Assembly (NCBI GenBank): GCA_002238965.1
Contig: MPNJ01000012.1
Span: 1-64,000 of the forward strand
Origin: Nitrospinae bacterium bin107
Lineage (GTDB): Bacteria > UBA8248
DNA length: 64,000 nt
Direction of reading: 5' to 3'
Shown here: positions 35,108 through 43,976 of the stretch, piece after piece
Numbering within the stretch: position 1 is the first letter of the stretch
How the letters are laid out: each line of letters begins with the position of its first letter
Translations under genes and position numbers: made by a program
Notes under the pieces: generated by a model
What the model was told of the DNA's origin: nothing
Seen by the model: only the letters and a program-made list of their open reading frames with translations
Database searches by the model: none

Positions 35108-35848
35108 ATGAGACTCGCGCTTTATTCCGACATTCATGCCCAACTCGCGCCGCTGGACGCCGTTCTGGCGGAAGTCGACAAGCACGATGTGCACTGGGAG
35201 ATAGTGCCCGGCGATCACGTCATGGGCGGGCCGGAGCCGGGCGAGGTGGTCGATCGCCTGCGTTCCAGGAAAAACTGCCTGCCCATACTGGGGAATTTCG
35301 ATCGCTGGGTCATCGACCACGTCGACGAGGGGGAGAACGATTTTCCCGCGCGAAACGATAGTTCCCGCCTGACGCGCGAGCACCTGAGCGAAGATCAGCT
35401 CGACTGGCTCCGTGGGCTGCCCCGCGAAATGACGCTTACGCCCGAACCCGGCCACGATCTCCGCATCTTCCATGGTTCGCCGGGAAACGACGAAGGCGCG
35501 CTCCCGCTCAGGCTTACTGACGACGAGATACTCGAACGCCTTGCGGGCGAGAAATCAGAAGTCGTGGCCTTCGGGCAGTGTCACGGCCCTTATATCCGCC
35601 AGGTCGGGGAGCAGACCCTCGTGTGCGCCGCCTCCGCCGCGGTGAACTGGGACGGGGACAACCGCCCCTCCTACGTCCTGCTCGAATACCAGGGAGCCGG
35701 GAAGTGGGCAGGGGAAATCCACCGCGTCGAGTATGATTTCGAGGAACAGGCGCGCAAGAACGAGGAGAGCTGGGACCCCGGCGGGGATAAGCAGGCCCAC
35801 ACAATTCGCACGGGCGAGTTCTGGAACCCCGCCCACATGCCCCACTAG
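35108..35848 (+). CDS. Metallophosphoesterase
   Basis: A 246-residue calcineurin-like phosphoesterase. LYSDIHAQL (Asp8, His10), PGDHVMGG (Asp36), GNFD (Asn63, Asp65; the usual GNHD His is Phe64), FHGSPG and FGQCHGPY form the two-metal site. The His to Phe change removes the residue that normally acts as general acid, as in other GNxD variants. Short C-terminal extension with PGGDKQAHTIRTGEF. Substrate unknown. Confidence 0.87.
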   Translation: MRLALYSDIHAQLAPLDAVLAEVDKHDVHWEIVPGDHVMGGPEPGEVVDRLRSRKNCLPILGNFDRWVIDHVDEGENDFPARNDSSRLTREHLSEDQLDWLRGLPREMTLTPEPGHDLRIFHGSPGNDEGALPLRLTDDEILERLAGEKSEVVAFGQCHGPYIRQVGEQTLVCAASAAVNWDGDNRPSYVLLEYQGAGKWAGEIHRVEYDFEEQARKNEESWDPGGDKQAHTIRTGEFWNPAHMPH

Positions 35849-35861
35849 ATAAGCGGAAAGT

Positions 35862-35902
35862 CCCCGCCCAGGCGATGAATGTCGCCTGGGCGGGGATTTT
35901 TT
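35862..35902 (+). terminator. Strong intrinsic terminator
   Basis: CCCCGCCCAGGCGA pairs perfectly with TCGCCTGGGCGGGG over a six-base loop, followed by ATTTTTT. It ends the enolase-superfamily / phosphoesterase run. Confidence 0.92.
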
Positions 35903-36144
35903 CTCTCCTTTTTATCGAGTACTTTTATTTTTTTCAGAAAACACCGGTTTTCCCAAGAGAAGACGGAGCCTATTTTGTGGCATGTTTTCAAGGATGGGGA
36001 TATCATCTATTATAGAGAAAGATGAATCCGATGGATTGAACAGGATATGACATCGGGAGATGGCGATTCGGTGAGATAAACTACACAGAGGTATTTTCGA
36101 ATTCTGATTCAAGTCCCGTTGGACACTGCCTGGAGGGCCAGAAA

Positions 36145-37563
36145 ATGAACATGTCTTCTTCAGAGAATCCCGGTCAGACTGAGGCGGGGACGGCAAAAAC
36201 CCAAAACGGCGGTCCGAACGGCCAGAATCTGCTGTCCATCGACCCGCCGCGCTACAAACCGATTGTGGTCCAGCAAATAGACAAAGTTCCCGAGTTGCAG
36301 AGTCTGCCCGATGACATTCGCTTCAGCATGAAGGTGGTGGGGCATGTGCTGCCCTTCCGCACGAATCGCTACATGGTGGAGAATCTCATCGATTGGGACA
36401 ATATCCCCGAGGACCCCTTGTTCCAGCTCTCTTTTCCCCAGGAGGGTATGATCTCGAAAGAGGATTTCGATTCCGTGGCGGATCTCCTGAGGCGGGACGC
36501 ACCCAAGGAGCAGCTCAATGCCGCCATCCACGAGATCAGGGCCGGTCTGAACCCCCACCCCGCCGGGCAGCAGACGCTGAACGTTCCCACCATCGACGAT
36601 GAGCACGTGGAAGGTATGCAGCACAAATACCACGAGACGGTGCTTTTCTTCCCCGGCCAGGGGCAGACGTGCCACGCCTACTGCACCTTCTGTTTCCGCT
36701 GGGCGCAGTTCGTGGGGGACAAGGAGCTTCGCTTCATCTCCACGGACGCGGACATCCTGCACAGGTATCTCGCCGAGCATAAAGAGGTGACGGACGTCCT
36801 CTTCACCGGCGGCGATCCCCTGATCATGAAGACCAAGGCGCTCGAGGGCTACATGGAGCCCTTGCTGGATGATTCGCGCTTCGCGCACATCCGCGACATC
36901 CGCATCGGCTCGAAGGCGCTGACCTTCTGGCCGTATCGCTTCACCTCGGACGCCGATGCGGACGATCTGATGCGTCTATTCGAGAAGATGGTGAAAGGCG
37001 GCAAGCACATCGCCATCATGGCGCACTTCAACCACGAACGTGAGGTCCAGACCCCGACGGCGCGCGAGGCCATCAGAAGGGTGCGGGATACGGGCGCCAT
37101 CATCAGGACGCAGGCGCCGCTCCTGAAGCATATCAACGACGACGCGGACATGTGGGCGCGTATGTGGAAAGAGCAGGTGCGGCTCGGGTTGATACCCTAT
37201 TACATGTTCGTGGAGAGGGACACGGGCGCCAAGCGCTACTTCGAACTGCCCCTGGTGGAGGCGCACGCTATCTACCGGAAGGCGTACTCCCAGGTGTCCG
37301 GTCTGGCGCGAACCGCGCGAGGCCCCTCGATGAGCGCGGCGCCCGGCAAGGTGCAGGTCTTGGGCATCGAGGAAGTCCGCGGCGAGCGCATCATCGCGCT
37401 TCAGTTCCTCCAGGCGAGAAACCCCGAGTGGCTGGGCCGCGTCTTCTTCGCCGAATACGACGAGAACGCTACCTGGCTCACCGGCCTTAAGCCGGCCTTC
37501 GGAGAGAAGGAGTTCTTCTACGAGGCTGATTTCGAGGCGATGAAACAGCGCCTGGCTAGCTAG
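36145..37563 (+). CDS. Lysine 2,3-aminomutase-like radical SAM protein
   Basis: A 472-residue radical SAM enzyme of the KamA family. An 80-residue N-terminal part precedes the cluster motif CHAYCTFCFRW (Cys176, Cys180, Cys183), followed by TGGDPLIMKTKALEGYMEPLL. Lys402 in AAPGKVQVLGIEEV is in the place of the PLP-binding lysine. GGAGGG lies upstream of ATG 36145. Lysine 2,3-aminomutase makes beta-lysine, but related KamA-like and glutamate 2,3-aminomutases exist and the substrate residues are not clear to me. It stands alone with a weak promoter-like TTTTCA-17-TATTAT (35985-36013) upstream. Confidence 0.85.
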   Translation: MNMSSSENPGQTEAGTAKTQNGGPNGQNLLSIDPPRYKPIVVQQIDKVPELQSLPDDIRFSMKVVGHVLPFRTNRYMVENLIDWDNIPEDPLFQLSFPQEGMISKEDFDSVADLLRRDAPKEQLNAAIHEIRAGLNPHPAGQQTLNVPTIDDEHVEGMQHKYHETVLFFPGQGQTCHAYCTFCFRWAQFVGDKELRFISTDADILHRYLAEHKEVTDVLFTGGDPLIMKTKALEGYMEPLLDDSRFAHIRDIRIGSKALTFWPYRFTSDADADDLMRLFEKMVKGGKHIAIMAHFNHEREVQTPTAREAIRRVRDTGAIIRTQAPLLKHINDDADMWARMWKEQVRLGLIPYYMFVERDTGAKRYFELPLVEAHAIYRKAYSQVSGLARTARGPSMSAAPGKVQVLGIEEVRGERIIALQFLQARNPEWLGRVFFAEYDENATWLTGLKPAFGEKEFFYEADFEAMKQRLAS

Positions 37564-37580
37564 AGGCGCCGATTCTCCAA

Positions 37581-37613
37581 GCTGCGAATGGCTACTTCTT
37601 CGCCATTCGCAGC
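37581..37613. terminator. Perfect hairpin at a convergent gene junction, no T-run
   Basis: GCTGCGAATGGC (37581-37592) and GCCATTCGCAGC (37602-37613) are perfect inverted repeats with a nine-base loop. The hairpin lies after the aminomutase-like gene and includes the stop of the EVE gene. It has no T-run on either side, so termination is only possible. Confidence 0.45.
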
Positions 37614-38059
37614 ACTTCGTCGAATTCCTTTCTGGTCACGGGCTGAACGCTCAGGCGCTGTCCCTTTTGGGTGACGCGCATCTCGGCCAGCTTGGGATTT
37701 TCCTTGAGTTCGCTCAGCGTGACGGGCCGGGGGAGCTTTTCCGTCGCCTGCAAATCCACCATCTGCCAGCGCGGAGCGTCAGTGGGAGCCTTCGGGTCGT
37801 AGTATTTGGATTTTTTGTCGTATTGGGTGTGATCGGGGTAGTATTCCCGCGCCACCCGCGCGGTGCCCGCCACGTGGGGCGGTTTCGCGTTCGAATGGTA
37901 GAAGAGAACGAGGTCGCCCACCTTCATCTCCATCATGAAGTTTCTGGCCTGGTAGTTTCGGATGCCGTCCCAGCAGGCGGTCTGCTCGGGTTCGGCCATC
38001 AGGTCATCGAACGAGTATGCGTCCGGTTCACTCTTCATGAGCCAATATTTTCGGGCCAT
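37592..38059 (-). CDS. EVE domain protein
   Basis: A 155-residue protein spanning a complete EVE domain (MARKYWLMKSEPDAYSFDDL at the start, WDGIRNYQARNFMMEMKVGDLVLFYHSN and AREYYPDHTQYDKKSKYYDPKAPTD). EVE domains resemble PUA and YTH domains and are proposed to bind modified bases in RNA or DNA. The short length and lack of other domains are normal for the bacterial family. It stands alone, convergent with the aminomutase-like gene. Confidence 0.92.
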   Translation of the reverse strand: MARKYWLMKSEPDAYSFDDLMAEPEQTACWDGIRNYQARNFMMEMKVGDLVLFYHSNAKPPHVAGTARVAREYYPDHTQYDKKSKYYDPKAPTDAPRWQMVDLQATEKLPRPVTLSELKENPKLAEMRVTQKGQRLSVQPVTRKEFDEVLRMAKK

Positions 38060-38155
38060 CGAAAGCGCATCTCCATGTGTCGGTGTGGGTGATATCCAGG
38101 TTCCGTGAAGACTATCACGTCGCGGCTGATGGTGAAATATGAGAGAGCGATGCGC

Positions 38156-39100
38156 TTATCTTGGAGGCTTCACTTCGCCCGCGATTTGAAGGTCGGCGAG
38201 TTTCAGGGTGTGCGAGATGAAATCGTTGCACGGCGTCTCGACGCCTACCTCCGCCCCGATGCGAGAGACGGTTCCGCACAAAGCGTCGATCTCGAGACGC
38301 CTGCCGGCTTCCAGGTCATGGCACAGGCTGCCCTTGCTGGCCGGGTTCTGCTCGTCGATGAAACGGTAGCGCCCCTCGTCCGCGCCCTCGGGAAGGTTCA
38401 CGCCCATCGCCCGGCCCACGAGAAAGACCTCGCGCATCGTCTCTCGCATCATGTTTCTCGTGCCCTCATAGGCCATAATCTCGCTGATGGATGAGCGCGT
38501 GAGCGCTGTCACCCCGCCGACCGCGCAGATGAAGATGAACTTCGTCCAAAGCTCCGCCTCGATGTCTTCCGAGTATTCCGCGTTGATTTCCGCGTCTTTG
38601 AGATCGGCCAGTATCGCATCGCCGCGTCCGCTCGAGCCGCCGCCCAGTTCGCCGAAAACCATTCGCCTCGGTCCCCCGATTTGGCGGATGAGGCCCGGCC
38701 CCGCGATGGAGGTGAATATGTAGGCGGCGCCTCCCATCACCCGTTCCGCGCCGTAGACGGCAGCCAGTTTTTCCTCATTATCCACGCCGTTTTGCAGGTT
38801 CACGATCATGGAGTCTGCGCCGACCATGGGCGCGATGGCGGGAATGGCGAAGTCGTTGGCAGTCGTTTTCACGCAGTAGAGGATGACGTCGCAAACACCG
38901 GCCTCCGCTGGAGAATCCGTAAAAATTCCTTCACGTACGCTGAATGCCCCGGGCGCGACGCTCTCCACGCGAAGCCCGTCTGTTCGCATGGCTTCCAGGT
39001 GCGCGCCGCGCGCGATGAAGGCGACGTCCTTGCCACTCCTCGCCAGCATGGCGCCGAAGTATCCGCCCACGCCTCCCGTCGCCATGATTCCGAAACGCAT
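38156..39100 (-). CDS. panE: 2-dehydropantoate 2-reductase (ketopantoate reductase)
   Basis: A 314-residue NADPH-dependent enzyme of the ApbA/PanE family. The nucleotide loop is MATGGVGGYFGAMLA near the start; CVKTTANDF, VNLQNGVDNEE and the C-terminal SLCHDLEAGRRLEIDALCG are typical. PanE reduces ketopantoate in coenzyme A synthesis, but the family includes many enzymes of unknown substrate. ATG 39100 has AGGGA six bases before it; an ATG three bases upstream is also possible. It lies downstream of scpB, separated by a strong terminator. Confidence 0.82.
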   Translation of the reverse strand: MRFGIMATGGVGGYFGAMLARSGKDVAFIARGAHLEAMRTDGLRVESVAPGAFSVREGIFTDSPAEAGVCDVILYCVKTTANDFAIPAIAPMVGADSMIVNLQNGVDNEEKLAAVYGAERVMGGAAYIFTSIAGPGLIRQIGGPRRMVFGELGGGSSGRGDAILADLKDAEINAEYSEDIEAELWTKFIFICAVGGVTALTRSSISEIMAYEGTRNMMRETMREVFLVGRAMGVNLPEGADEGRYRFIDEQNPASKGSLCHDLEAGRRLEIDALCGTVSRIGAEVGVETPCNDFISHTLKLADLQIAGEVKPPR

Positions 39101-39142
39101 CATAAATCCCTGTCAAAGAGGCTCAGCTTGCGCCGCGCACGG

Positions 39143-39180
39143 AAAAAAAGGAGGAAAGCCTGGGCCTTCCTCCTTTTGGT
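39143..39180 (-). terminator. Intrinsic terminator after scpB
   Basis: On the minus strand AAAAGGAGGAAGGCC and the matching CTTTCCTCCTTTT arm form a long stem followed by TTTTTTT. It separates scpB from panE. Confidence 0.85.
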
Positions 39181-39204
39181 TGTATCAGAATGCCGTGGTT
39201 TTCG

Positions 39205-40251
39205 TCAGGAGGTGGTCTCCGAATTCTTTTCGAGGTCTTTATCCGCCTGGCCGTTAGCTTGGCCGTTTGACGGCAATGCCTCCGCTTGCGCCGGAGCGTC
39301 ATCCTGCTTAGTGTCCTCGTCCGCCTGGCCGTTTGCGTGGCCATTGGTGTGACCATTCGTATGTCCGTTCGAATGGCCGTTTGCATGACCGTTCGATGGC
39401 GGCGTCTCGGCCCCGGCTTCGAGCGCGACAATCTCTTCCTGGCCTTCCGCCGGCTCCCAGTCGATCCTCTCGGTCATCTCGAATTCCTCGGGCTTCGGCA
39501 TATCCGAAAGGTTCTTGAAGCCGAAGTGCTCCAGGAACAGGGGCGTGGTGCCGTAGACAATGGGCCGGCCCACGACGTCCCGGCGCCCGATGATGCGGAT
39601 GAGGCCGCGTTCGAGCAAGGTATGCAGCACGCCGCCGCAATCCACCCGCCTGATCTCCTCGATCTCCGCTTTCGTGATGGGCTGCTTGTAGGCCAGGATG
39701 GCCAGGGTTTCGAGCGCCGCCTGGGACAGCTTGGTTTTTTTCGCCGTTTTCAGGAATCGCTTTACCCAAGGAGAGAACTCCGCTCTCGTGCACAGGCGGA
39801 AGCCCTCGGCCACTTCGATGATTTGCAGGGTTTTGTCGCCGTATTCCTCGACCAGTTCGCCCAGGAGTTTTCGGACGACCTTGACGTTCACGTTGGAGAC
39901 GCCCTTGAACAGAAAAGAAATGTCCCGGGGTCTGAGCGGCTCGCTCGCGACGAACAGAATGGATTCGACAATCTTTTTCGCTTCGCCCAGGTCCATGACG
40001 AGGGGCGCATCCTTGTCGAATTCTCCTGCTTCCTCCTCATCGGGCGCATCTTCGGCCATCTCGACGGATTCGTGCGCCTCGTCGATCTCGAAGAGCGTCT
40101 CCTGGCGAGGTTCCTCCATGGCCTCCAACTGATGTTCCGCCAGAGCTTTGGCCGCGGCGTCCGGGGACGATATTTCATCTTCTGCGAGTTCGTAGGGAGT
40201 TTCCGGTTCCATGCGTTCAATATTCTCTTTTTCTGGTTGGGGGTTATTCAT
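39205..40251 (-). CDS. scpB: Segregation and condensation protein B
   Basis: A 348-residue ScpB, partner of ScpA and SMC in chromosome condensation. The conserved winged-helix part is residues 90-250 (KKIVESILFVASEPLRPRDI, LAILAYKQPITKAEIEEIRRVDCGGVLHTLLERGLI, VGRPIVYGTT). It has an acidic N-terminal extension of about 80 residues and a C-terminal tail of NGHANG-type repeats, so it is longer than the usual 180-250 residues. ATG 40251 overlaps the end of scpA by eight bases, so the two are cotranslated. The extended ends are probably disordered. Confidence 0.92.
   Translation of the reverse strand: MNNPQPEKENIERMEPETPYELAEDEISSPDAAAKALAEHQLEAMEEPRQETLFEIDEAHESVEMAEDAPDEEEAGEFDKDAPLVMDLGEAKKIVESILFVASEPLRPRDISFLFKGVSNVNVKVVRKLLGELVEEYGDKTLQIIEVAEGFRLCTRAEFSPWVKRFLKTAKKTKLSQAALETLAILAYKQPITKAEIEEIRRVDCGGVLHTLLERGLIRIIGRRDVVGRPIVYGTTPLFLEHFGFKNLSDMPKPEEFEMTERIDWEPAEGQEEIVALEAGAETPPSNGHANGHSNGHTNGHTNGHANGQADEDTKQDDAPAQAEALPSNGQANGQADKDLEKNSETTS
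39325..39396 (-). repeat. Tandem NGH(A/S/T) coding repeats in scpB
   Basis: Five to six units of nine to twelve bases encode Asn-Gly-His plus Ala, Ser or Thr in the C-terminal tail of ScpB (residues about 300-320). Units differ in third positions, so it is an old or selected repeat. It is protein-coding, not a CRISPR. Confidence 0.85.
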
Positions 40252-41173
40252 CACGCACCGCCTTTGAAATTCGGATTTCACCGAAATTGGACGCCTGTTG
40301 CGCCACGACGAGATTTCCCTTGATGAGTTCCAGGAGCGCCAGGAATATCGCCACTACTTCCAGAGCGCGCCTCGTCTGGAACAATGAATGGAATAAGACG
40401 CCCTCCTTACCTGCGTCTTCGAGAGTGTCCAGCAGCCTGGTTCTCATGTCGGCGACTTCGAGCTCATCGATGTCCACCAGGTGAATACCCTCTTCCCCGA
40501 TGGATTCGATGAGGTGTTGCATGGCGCTGATGAGGTCGAACACCGTCACTTGTAGTTTGGGCGCTTCTTCTTCCTCGTCTTCTTCCAGCAGGAGAGGGTC
40601 GGCGCCCCGCGTATAGAGCCAGGATTGCTCCTCTTCGGCATGGCGGAACACCTGGCTGATTTTCTTGAATTTCTGGTATTCGATGAGTTGGCGCTGGAGT
40701 TCCTGGCGCAGGACTTCGGGGTCTTCCTCTTCCGCGTCCTCCTCGGTCCGGGGCAGCAGGGTCCTGCTCTTGATATAGACCAGATAAGAAGCCATGACGA
40801 GATATTCCGACGCCAGGTTGATGTTCAGCTTTTTGAGCAGTTCCACGTATTTCAGGTATTGATCCGTAATGAAGGCGACCGGAATGTCATGGATGTCCAG
40901 TTTGTGCTCGCGCACCAGGTGGAGGAGGAGTTCGAGCGGGCCTTCGAAGACGTCGATTTTGATGTTGAATCGCTCGGAATCATCCGAAGCCCCGGAGGCG
41001 GTCTCTTGGCCGTCGGGGTGGTCCGCATCGGGCGCGCCCGCAGTCTCCAGGATTTCCCAGTTCTCGGGGTTTCCCGCAGACTTATCGCTGCCCCAGGGCA
41101 GATCGGCGAAGTCGGTCGCCTCTGAAGGCGCAGGTGAGCCTTCTGGTGGTGACGTATTTTCTTGGGGATTCAT
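40244..41173 (-). CDS. scpA: Segregation and condensation protein A
   Basis: A 309-residue kleisin-type ScpA. The N-terminal SMC-binding region is FNIKIDVFEGPLELLLHLVREHKLDIHDIPVAFITDQYLKYVE; YLVMASYLVYIKSRTLLPR follows, then an acidic linker and a C-terminal winged helix with LFQTRRALEVVAIFLALLELIK. A 65-residue acidic N-terminal extension is not usual. The start is ATG 41173, six bases after a GTG that could also serve. It overlaps scpB by eight bases and is divergent from the CoA-transferase genes. Confidence 0.92.
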   Translation of the reverse strand: MNPQENTSPPEGSPAPSEATDFADLPWGSDKSAGNPENWEILETAGAPDADHPDGQETASGASDDSERFNIKIDVFEGPLELLLHLVREHKLDIHDIPVAFITDQYLKYVELLKKLNINLASEYLVMASYLVYIKSRTLLPRTEEDAEEEDPEVLRQELQRQLIEYQKFKKISQVFRHAEEEQSWLYTRGADPLLLEEDEEEEAPKLQVTVFDLISAMQHLIESIGEEGIHLVDIDELEVADMRTRLLDTLEDAGKEGVLFHSLFQTRRALEVVAIFLALLELIKGNLVVAQQASNFGEIRISKAVRDE

Positions 41174-41431
41174 GCTCACCCCGGATGGGCGGACTGAGCG
41201 GTCTTTACCGGGCTATTTCACGAGCCCACGGGCGGGGAGGCTCTCCTACGCCCTGGAATTACCCTAAAGCCTAGAAAAGATGGGTGTTCTTGTCAAACGG
41301 GGAAAATCGGGTTTTTCGAGAATTTCAATCCCTTATACTGGAACTTCGCGGTGCGTCGGCACGACCGCCTTGAGGGGCGCGCGTCTCTGGGGGATAATCA
41401 CGGGAGCGTTCATCTCGATGAGGAGGAATCG

Positions 41432-42274
41432 ATGTCAGGCAAAATCATGTCCCTCACGCAGGCGGCGGCCCTCGTGCAGGACGGGGATATGCTCGCCCTG
41501 GGCGGGAACGCGCTCACGAGAATTCCCGCCGCTTTCGTCCGCGAACTCGCGCGACAGGGGCGGAAGGATATGCGCCTCGTGAAGACGGCCGGCGCCTACG
41601 ACGTCGACTTGCTATGCGCGGCGGGCGCCGTAGCGCAGACGCAGACGGGCTACGTGGGCTTCGAGAACCTCTTCGGCCTGGCGCCCTCCTACCGTCTCAG
41701 CGTGGAGGAAGGCCGCGTGCAGGCGGTCGAACACGCCTGCTCCACGGTCATCGCGGGTCTCAGGGCCTCCGCATACGGTCTTCCGAGCCAGCCCGTGGCG
41801 GGTCTGGAGGGGAGCGACGTGGCGGCGCTTACGGGTTTCCGTCAGGTGAAAGACCCGTACACGGGCGAGTCGACCTATATGGTTCCCCGGATCAGGCCCC
41901 GGTTCGCCGTACTCCATGTGACGTATGCCGATGCGGAGGGAAACGCGCGGATAGATGGCGGCGCGTTCGAGGACGTGCTGATGTCCCGGGCGGCCGAGTC
42001 GGTGATCCTGACGGCGGAGCGCATCGAGGAGACAGCGTTCTTCGTCGAGAAACCCGACAGAACGGCGGTTCCCGCCTTCATGGTACAGGCGGTCGTACAC
42101 GCGCCGGGAGGCGCGCGGCCCGGGGGGTGCCATCCGTTCTACGACATCGACGAGGACGCCGTGGGCGCATACCTCGATTCGGCATCTGGTGCGGAATCCC
42201 TGCGCGCTCATCTGGATGCCTGGGAGGAGCGCGACCATGCGGGCAGCGCGGCGGCCTCGGGGAGCGTTGTATGA
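41432..42274 (+). CDS. CoA-transferase subunit A, glutaconate/IpdA-like
   Basis: A 280-residue subunit of a class I CoA-transferase. KIMSLTQAAALVQDGDMLALGGNALTRIPAAF, the KTAGAYDVDLLCAAGAVAQTQTGYVGFEN block and PRFAVLHVTYADAEGNARIDG are typical of GctA/IpdA-type subunits. ATG 41432 has AGGAGGA upstream; an upstream in-frame extension is not family-like. The stop overlaps the start of subunit B (ATGA). The pair may activate a dicarboxylic or ring-derived acid. Confidence 0.88.
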   Translation: MSGKIMSLTQAAALVQDGDMLALGGNALTRIPAAFVRELARQGRKDMRLVKTAGAYDVDLLCAAGAVAQTQTGYVGFENLFGLAPSYRLSVEEGRVQAVEHACSTVIAGLRASAYGLPSQPVAGLEGSDVAALTGFRQVKDPYTGESTYMVPRIRPRFAVLHVTYADAEGNARIDGGAFEDVLMSRAAESVILTAERIEETAFFVEKPDRTAVPAFMVQAVVHAPGGARPGGCHPFYDIDEDAVGAYLDSASGAESLRAHLDAWEERDHAGSAAASGSVV

Positions 42275-43023
42275 GCGTCGCCTTGCGCGAAGGCGCGGCC
42301 GAGGATGTGCGCGCCGCCGCAGACAGGATGGCGGTTTTTCTCTCGAGATTCATCCGTGACGGGGAACTCGTGTTCCACGGGGTGGCCTCGCCGCTGCCGA
42401 TGGCGGCGGTCGTCATGGCGCGGAACACCCATGCGCCGAACCTGACCTATCTGAACATACCGGGCGGCGTGGACCCCAAGCCCTCTCATCTTCCCGGCTC
42501 CACGGTCGCAAGGCAGCTCATGGAGGGGGCGCTTTCGTATTTCACCCTCACGGAAATTTTCGATCTCTCCGCACGCGGCAAACTCGACCTGGCGTTTCTC
42601 GGAGGTGCGCAAATCGACGCGCGCGGCGACATGAACCTCTCCTTCATCGGGGACCCGGCGTCGCCCAAGGTGCGCCTTCCGGGCGGTGCGGGCAGCGCGC
42701 ACATTCTGCCCACGGCGGGGCGCACCGTGCTCTGGCGGACGGTTCACGACGCGAGGAGCTTTCCCGAGCGCTGCGATTTCGTGACGGCTTCGGGCAACGT
42801 GGAAGCGGTGGTGACACCTTTGTGTATTTTTAAAAAGGCGGAGGGTCGACTTAGAGTCAAGTCGATTCACCAGGGGGTGACGGCGGATGCCTTGCGCGCC
42901 GCCACGGGATTCGACTTGGGCGATCTGGAGCAGACTCCCACCACGCCCGAACCCACGGATGCCGAGCGCGTCGCGCTCCACGCCGCAGACCCCGAAGGTG
43001 TCCGCCAGCGCGAATTCATCTGA
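42271..43023 (+). CDS. CoA-transferase subunit B, glutaconate/IpdB-like
   Basis: A 250-residue partner of the gene at 41432. GELVFHGVASPLPMAAVVMARNTHAPNL, FDLSARGKLDLAFLGGAQIDARGDMNLSFIG and LPGGAGSAHILPTAGRTV match the beta subunits of the GctB/IpdB group. The catalytic Glu of this group is not confidently placed by me. Together they form a heterotetrameric CoA-transferase distinct from the SCOT-type enzyme at 23298-24660. Overlap and direction show an operon with the sugar kinase downstream. Confidence 0.87.
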   Translation: MSVALREGAAEDVRAAADRMAVFLSRFIRDGELVFHGVASPLPMAAVVMARNTHAPNLTYLNIPGGVDPKPSHLPGSTVARQLMEGALSYFTLTEIFDLSARGKLDLAFLGGAQIDARGDMNLSFIGDPASPKVRLPGGAGSAHILPTAGRTVLWRTVHDARSFPERCDFVTASGNVEAVVTPLCIFKKAEGRLRVKSIHQGVTADALRAATGFDLGDLEQTPTTPEPTDAERVALHAADPEGVRQREFI

Positions 43024-43040
43024 AGCGGAAACTTCCTTTC

Positions 43041-43976
43041 ATGACGCAGAAAAGATTCGACGCCGTGGGAATCGGCCTGAACTCCGCCGATCAGTTCTGT
43101 GTGGTGCGTGAATATCCAACAGCGAACACTAAGAGCGGGGTTCTGGAGATGGTGCGCGCGGGCGGCGGGCAGGCGGCGACGGCCATGGCGGCGCTGGCGC
43201 GCCTAGGGTTGCGCGCGGCCTACATCGGCGCGGTGGGCGACGACGAGGCGGGCGCGTTTTCTCTTGCGAGTTTGGAAGCCGAGGGGGTGAACGTAGAAGG
43301 TGTCGTCACGCAGAAAGGACGCGCGAGCCAGTTCGCCCTCATCATCGTTCAGCGGGAAGGAGACGTGGAGGAGAAGGGTTCGCGGACGATTCTCTGGCGG
43401 CGCGAGGTCTCCCTGGCTCCCGAAGACGTGCGTGAGGAGGTTGTGCGAGCAGGCCGCGCCCTGCATCTGGACGGCCACCATGTCGAGGCGGAAATCGCCG
43501 CCGCCCGGTGGGCGCGAGAGGAGGGCGCGCCCGTGTTTCTGGATGCGGAGCGTGCGCCCGAGGGAATCGAAGGCCTCATCGGCTTAACGGATTACCTGAT
43601 CGCGGTGGAAGATTTTCCTGCGCTGTTCACCGGCGTTTCCGATCACCATGAGGCTTTGCGCCTGTTACACGCGATGGGGCCCAGGGTGGTGGGCGTCACC
43701 CTGGGAGCGCGCGGCGCGCTCGCATACGACGGGACGCGGTTTTACGAATCGCCGGGTTTTCATGTGGACGTTCTCGACACCACGGGCGCAGGCGATGCGT
43801 TTCATGGCGCGTTCCTCTACGGCGTATTGCGCAAGATGGGTCTTGAGGATACGTTGCGCTTCGCAAACGCGGTCGCCGCGATGAACTGCACCGCCCTCGG
43901 GGGAAGGGCCGCGCTCCCCCGCCTGAGTGAGGTGGGAGCCTTTCTGCAAGCGAATTCACCACGGGAATGCCCATGA
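43041..43976 (+). CDS. PfkB/ribokinase-family sugar kinase
   Basis: A 311-residue kinase of the PfkB family. The first signature is GGGQAATAMAALARLGLRAAYIGAVGDDEAG and the second, with the catalytic Asp, is DTTGAGDAFHGAFLYG. The N-terminal GIGLNSADQFCVVREYP resembles ketohexokinase- or adenosine-kinase-type starts. It is 17 bases after the CoA-transferase genes and overlaps the next gene by four bases. The substrate is not assigned. Confidence 0.87.
   Translation: MTQKRFDAVGIGLNSADQFCVVREYPTANTKSGVLEMVRAGGGQAATAMAALARLGLRAAYIGAVGDDEAGAFSLASLEAEGVNVEGVVTQKGRASQFALIIVQREGDVEEKGSRTILWRREVSLAPEDVREEVVRAGRALHLDGHHVEAEIAAARWAREEGAPVFLDAERAPEGIEGLIGLTDYLIAVEDFPALFTGVSDHHEALRLLHAMGPRVVGVTLGARGALAYDGTRFYESPGFHVDVLDTTGAGDAFHGAFLYGVLRKMGLEDTLRFANAVAAMNCTALGGRAALPRLSEVGAFLQANSPRECP

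Noticed and set aside
39325-39396. Regular short repeats that could suggest a CRISPR array
   Set aside because: They are in-frame coding repeats of 9-12 bases in scpB with no spacers.
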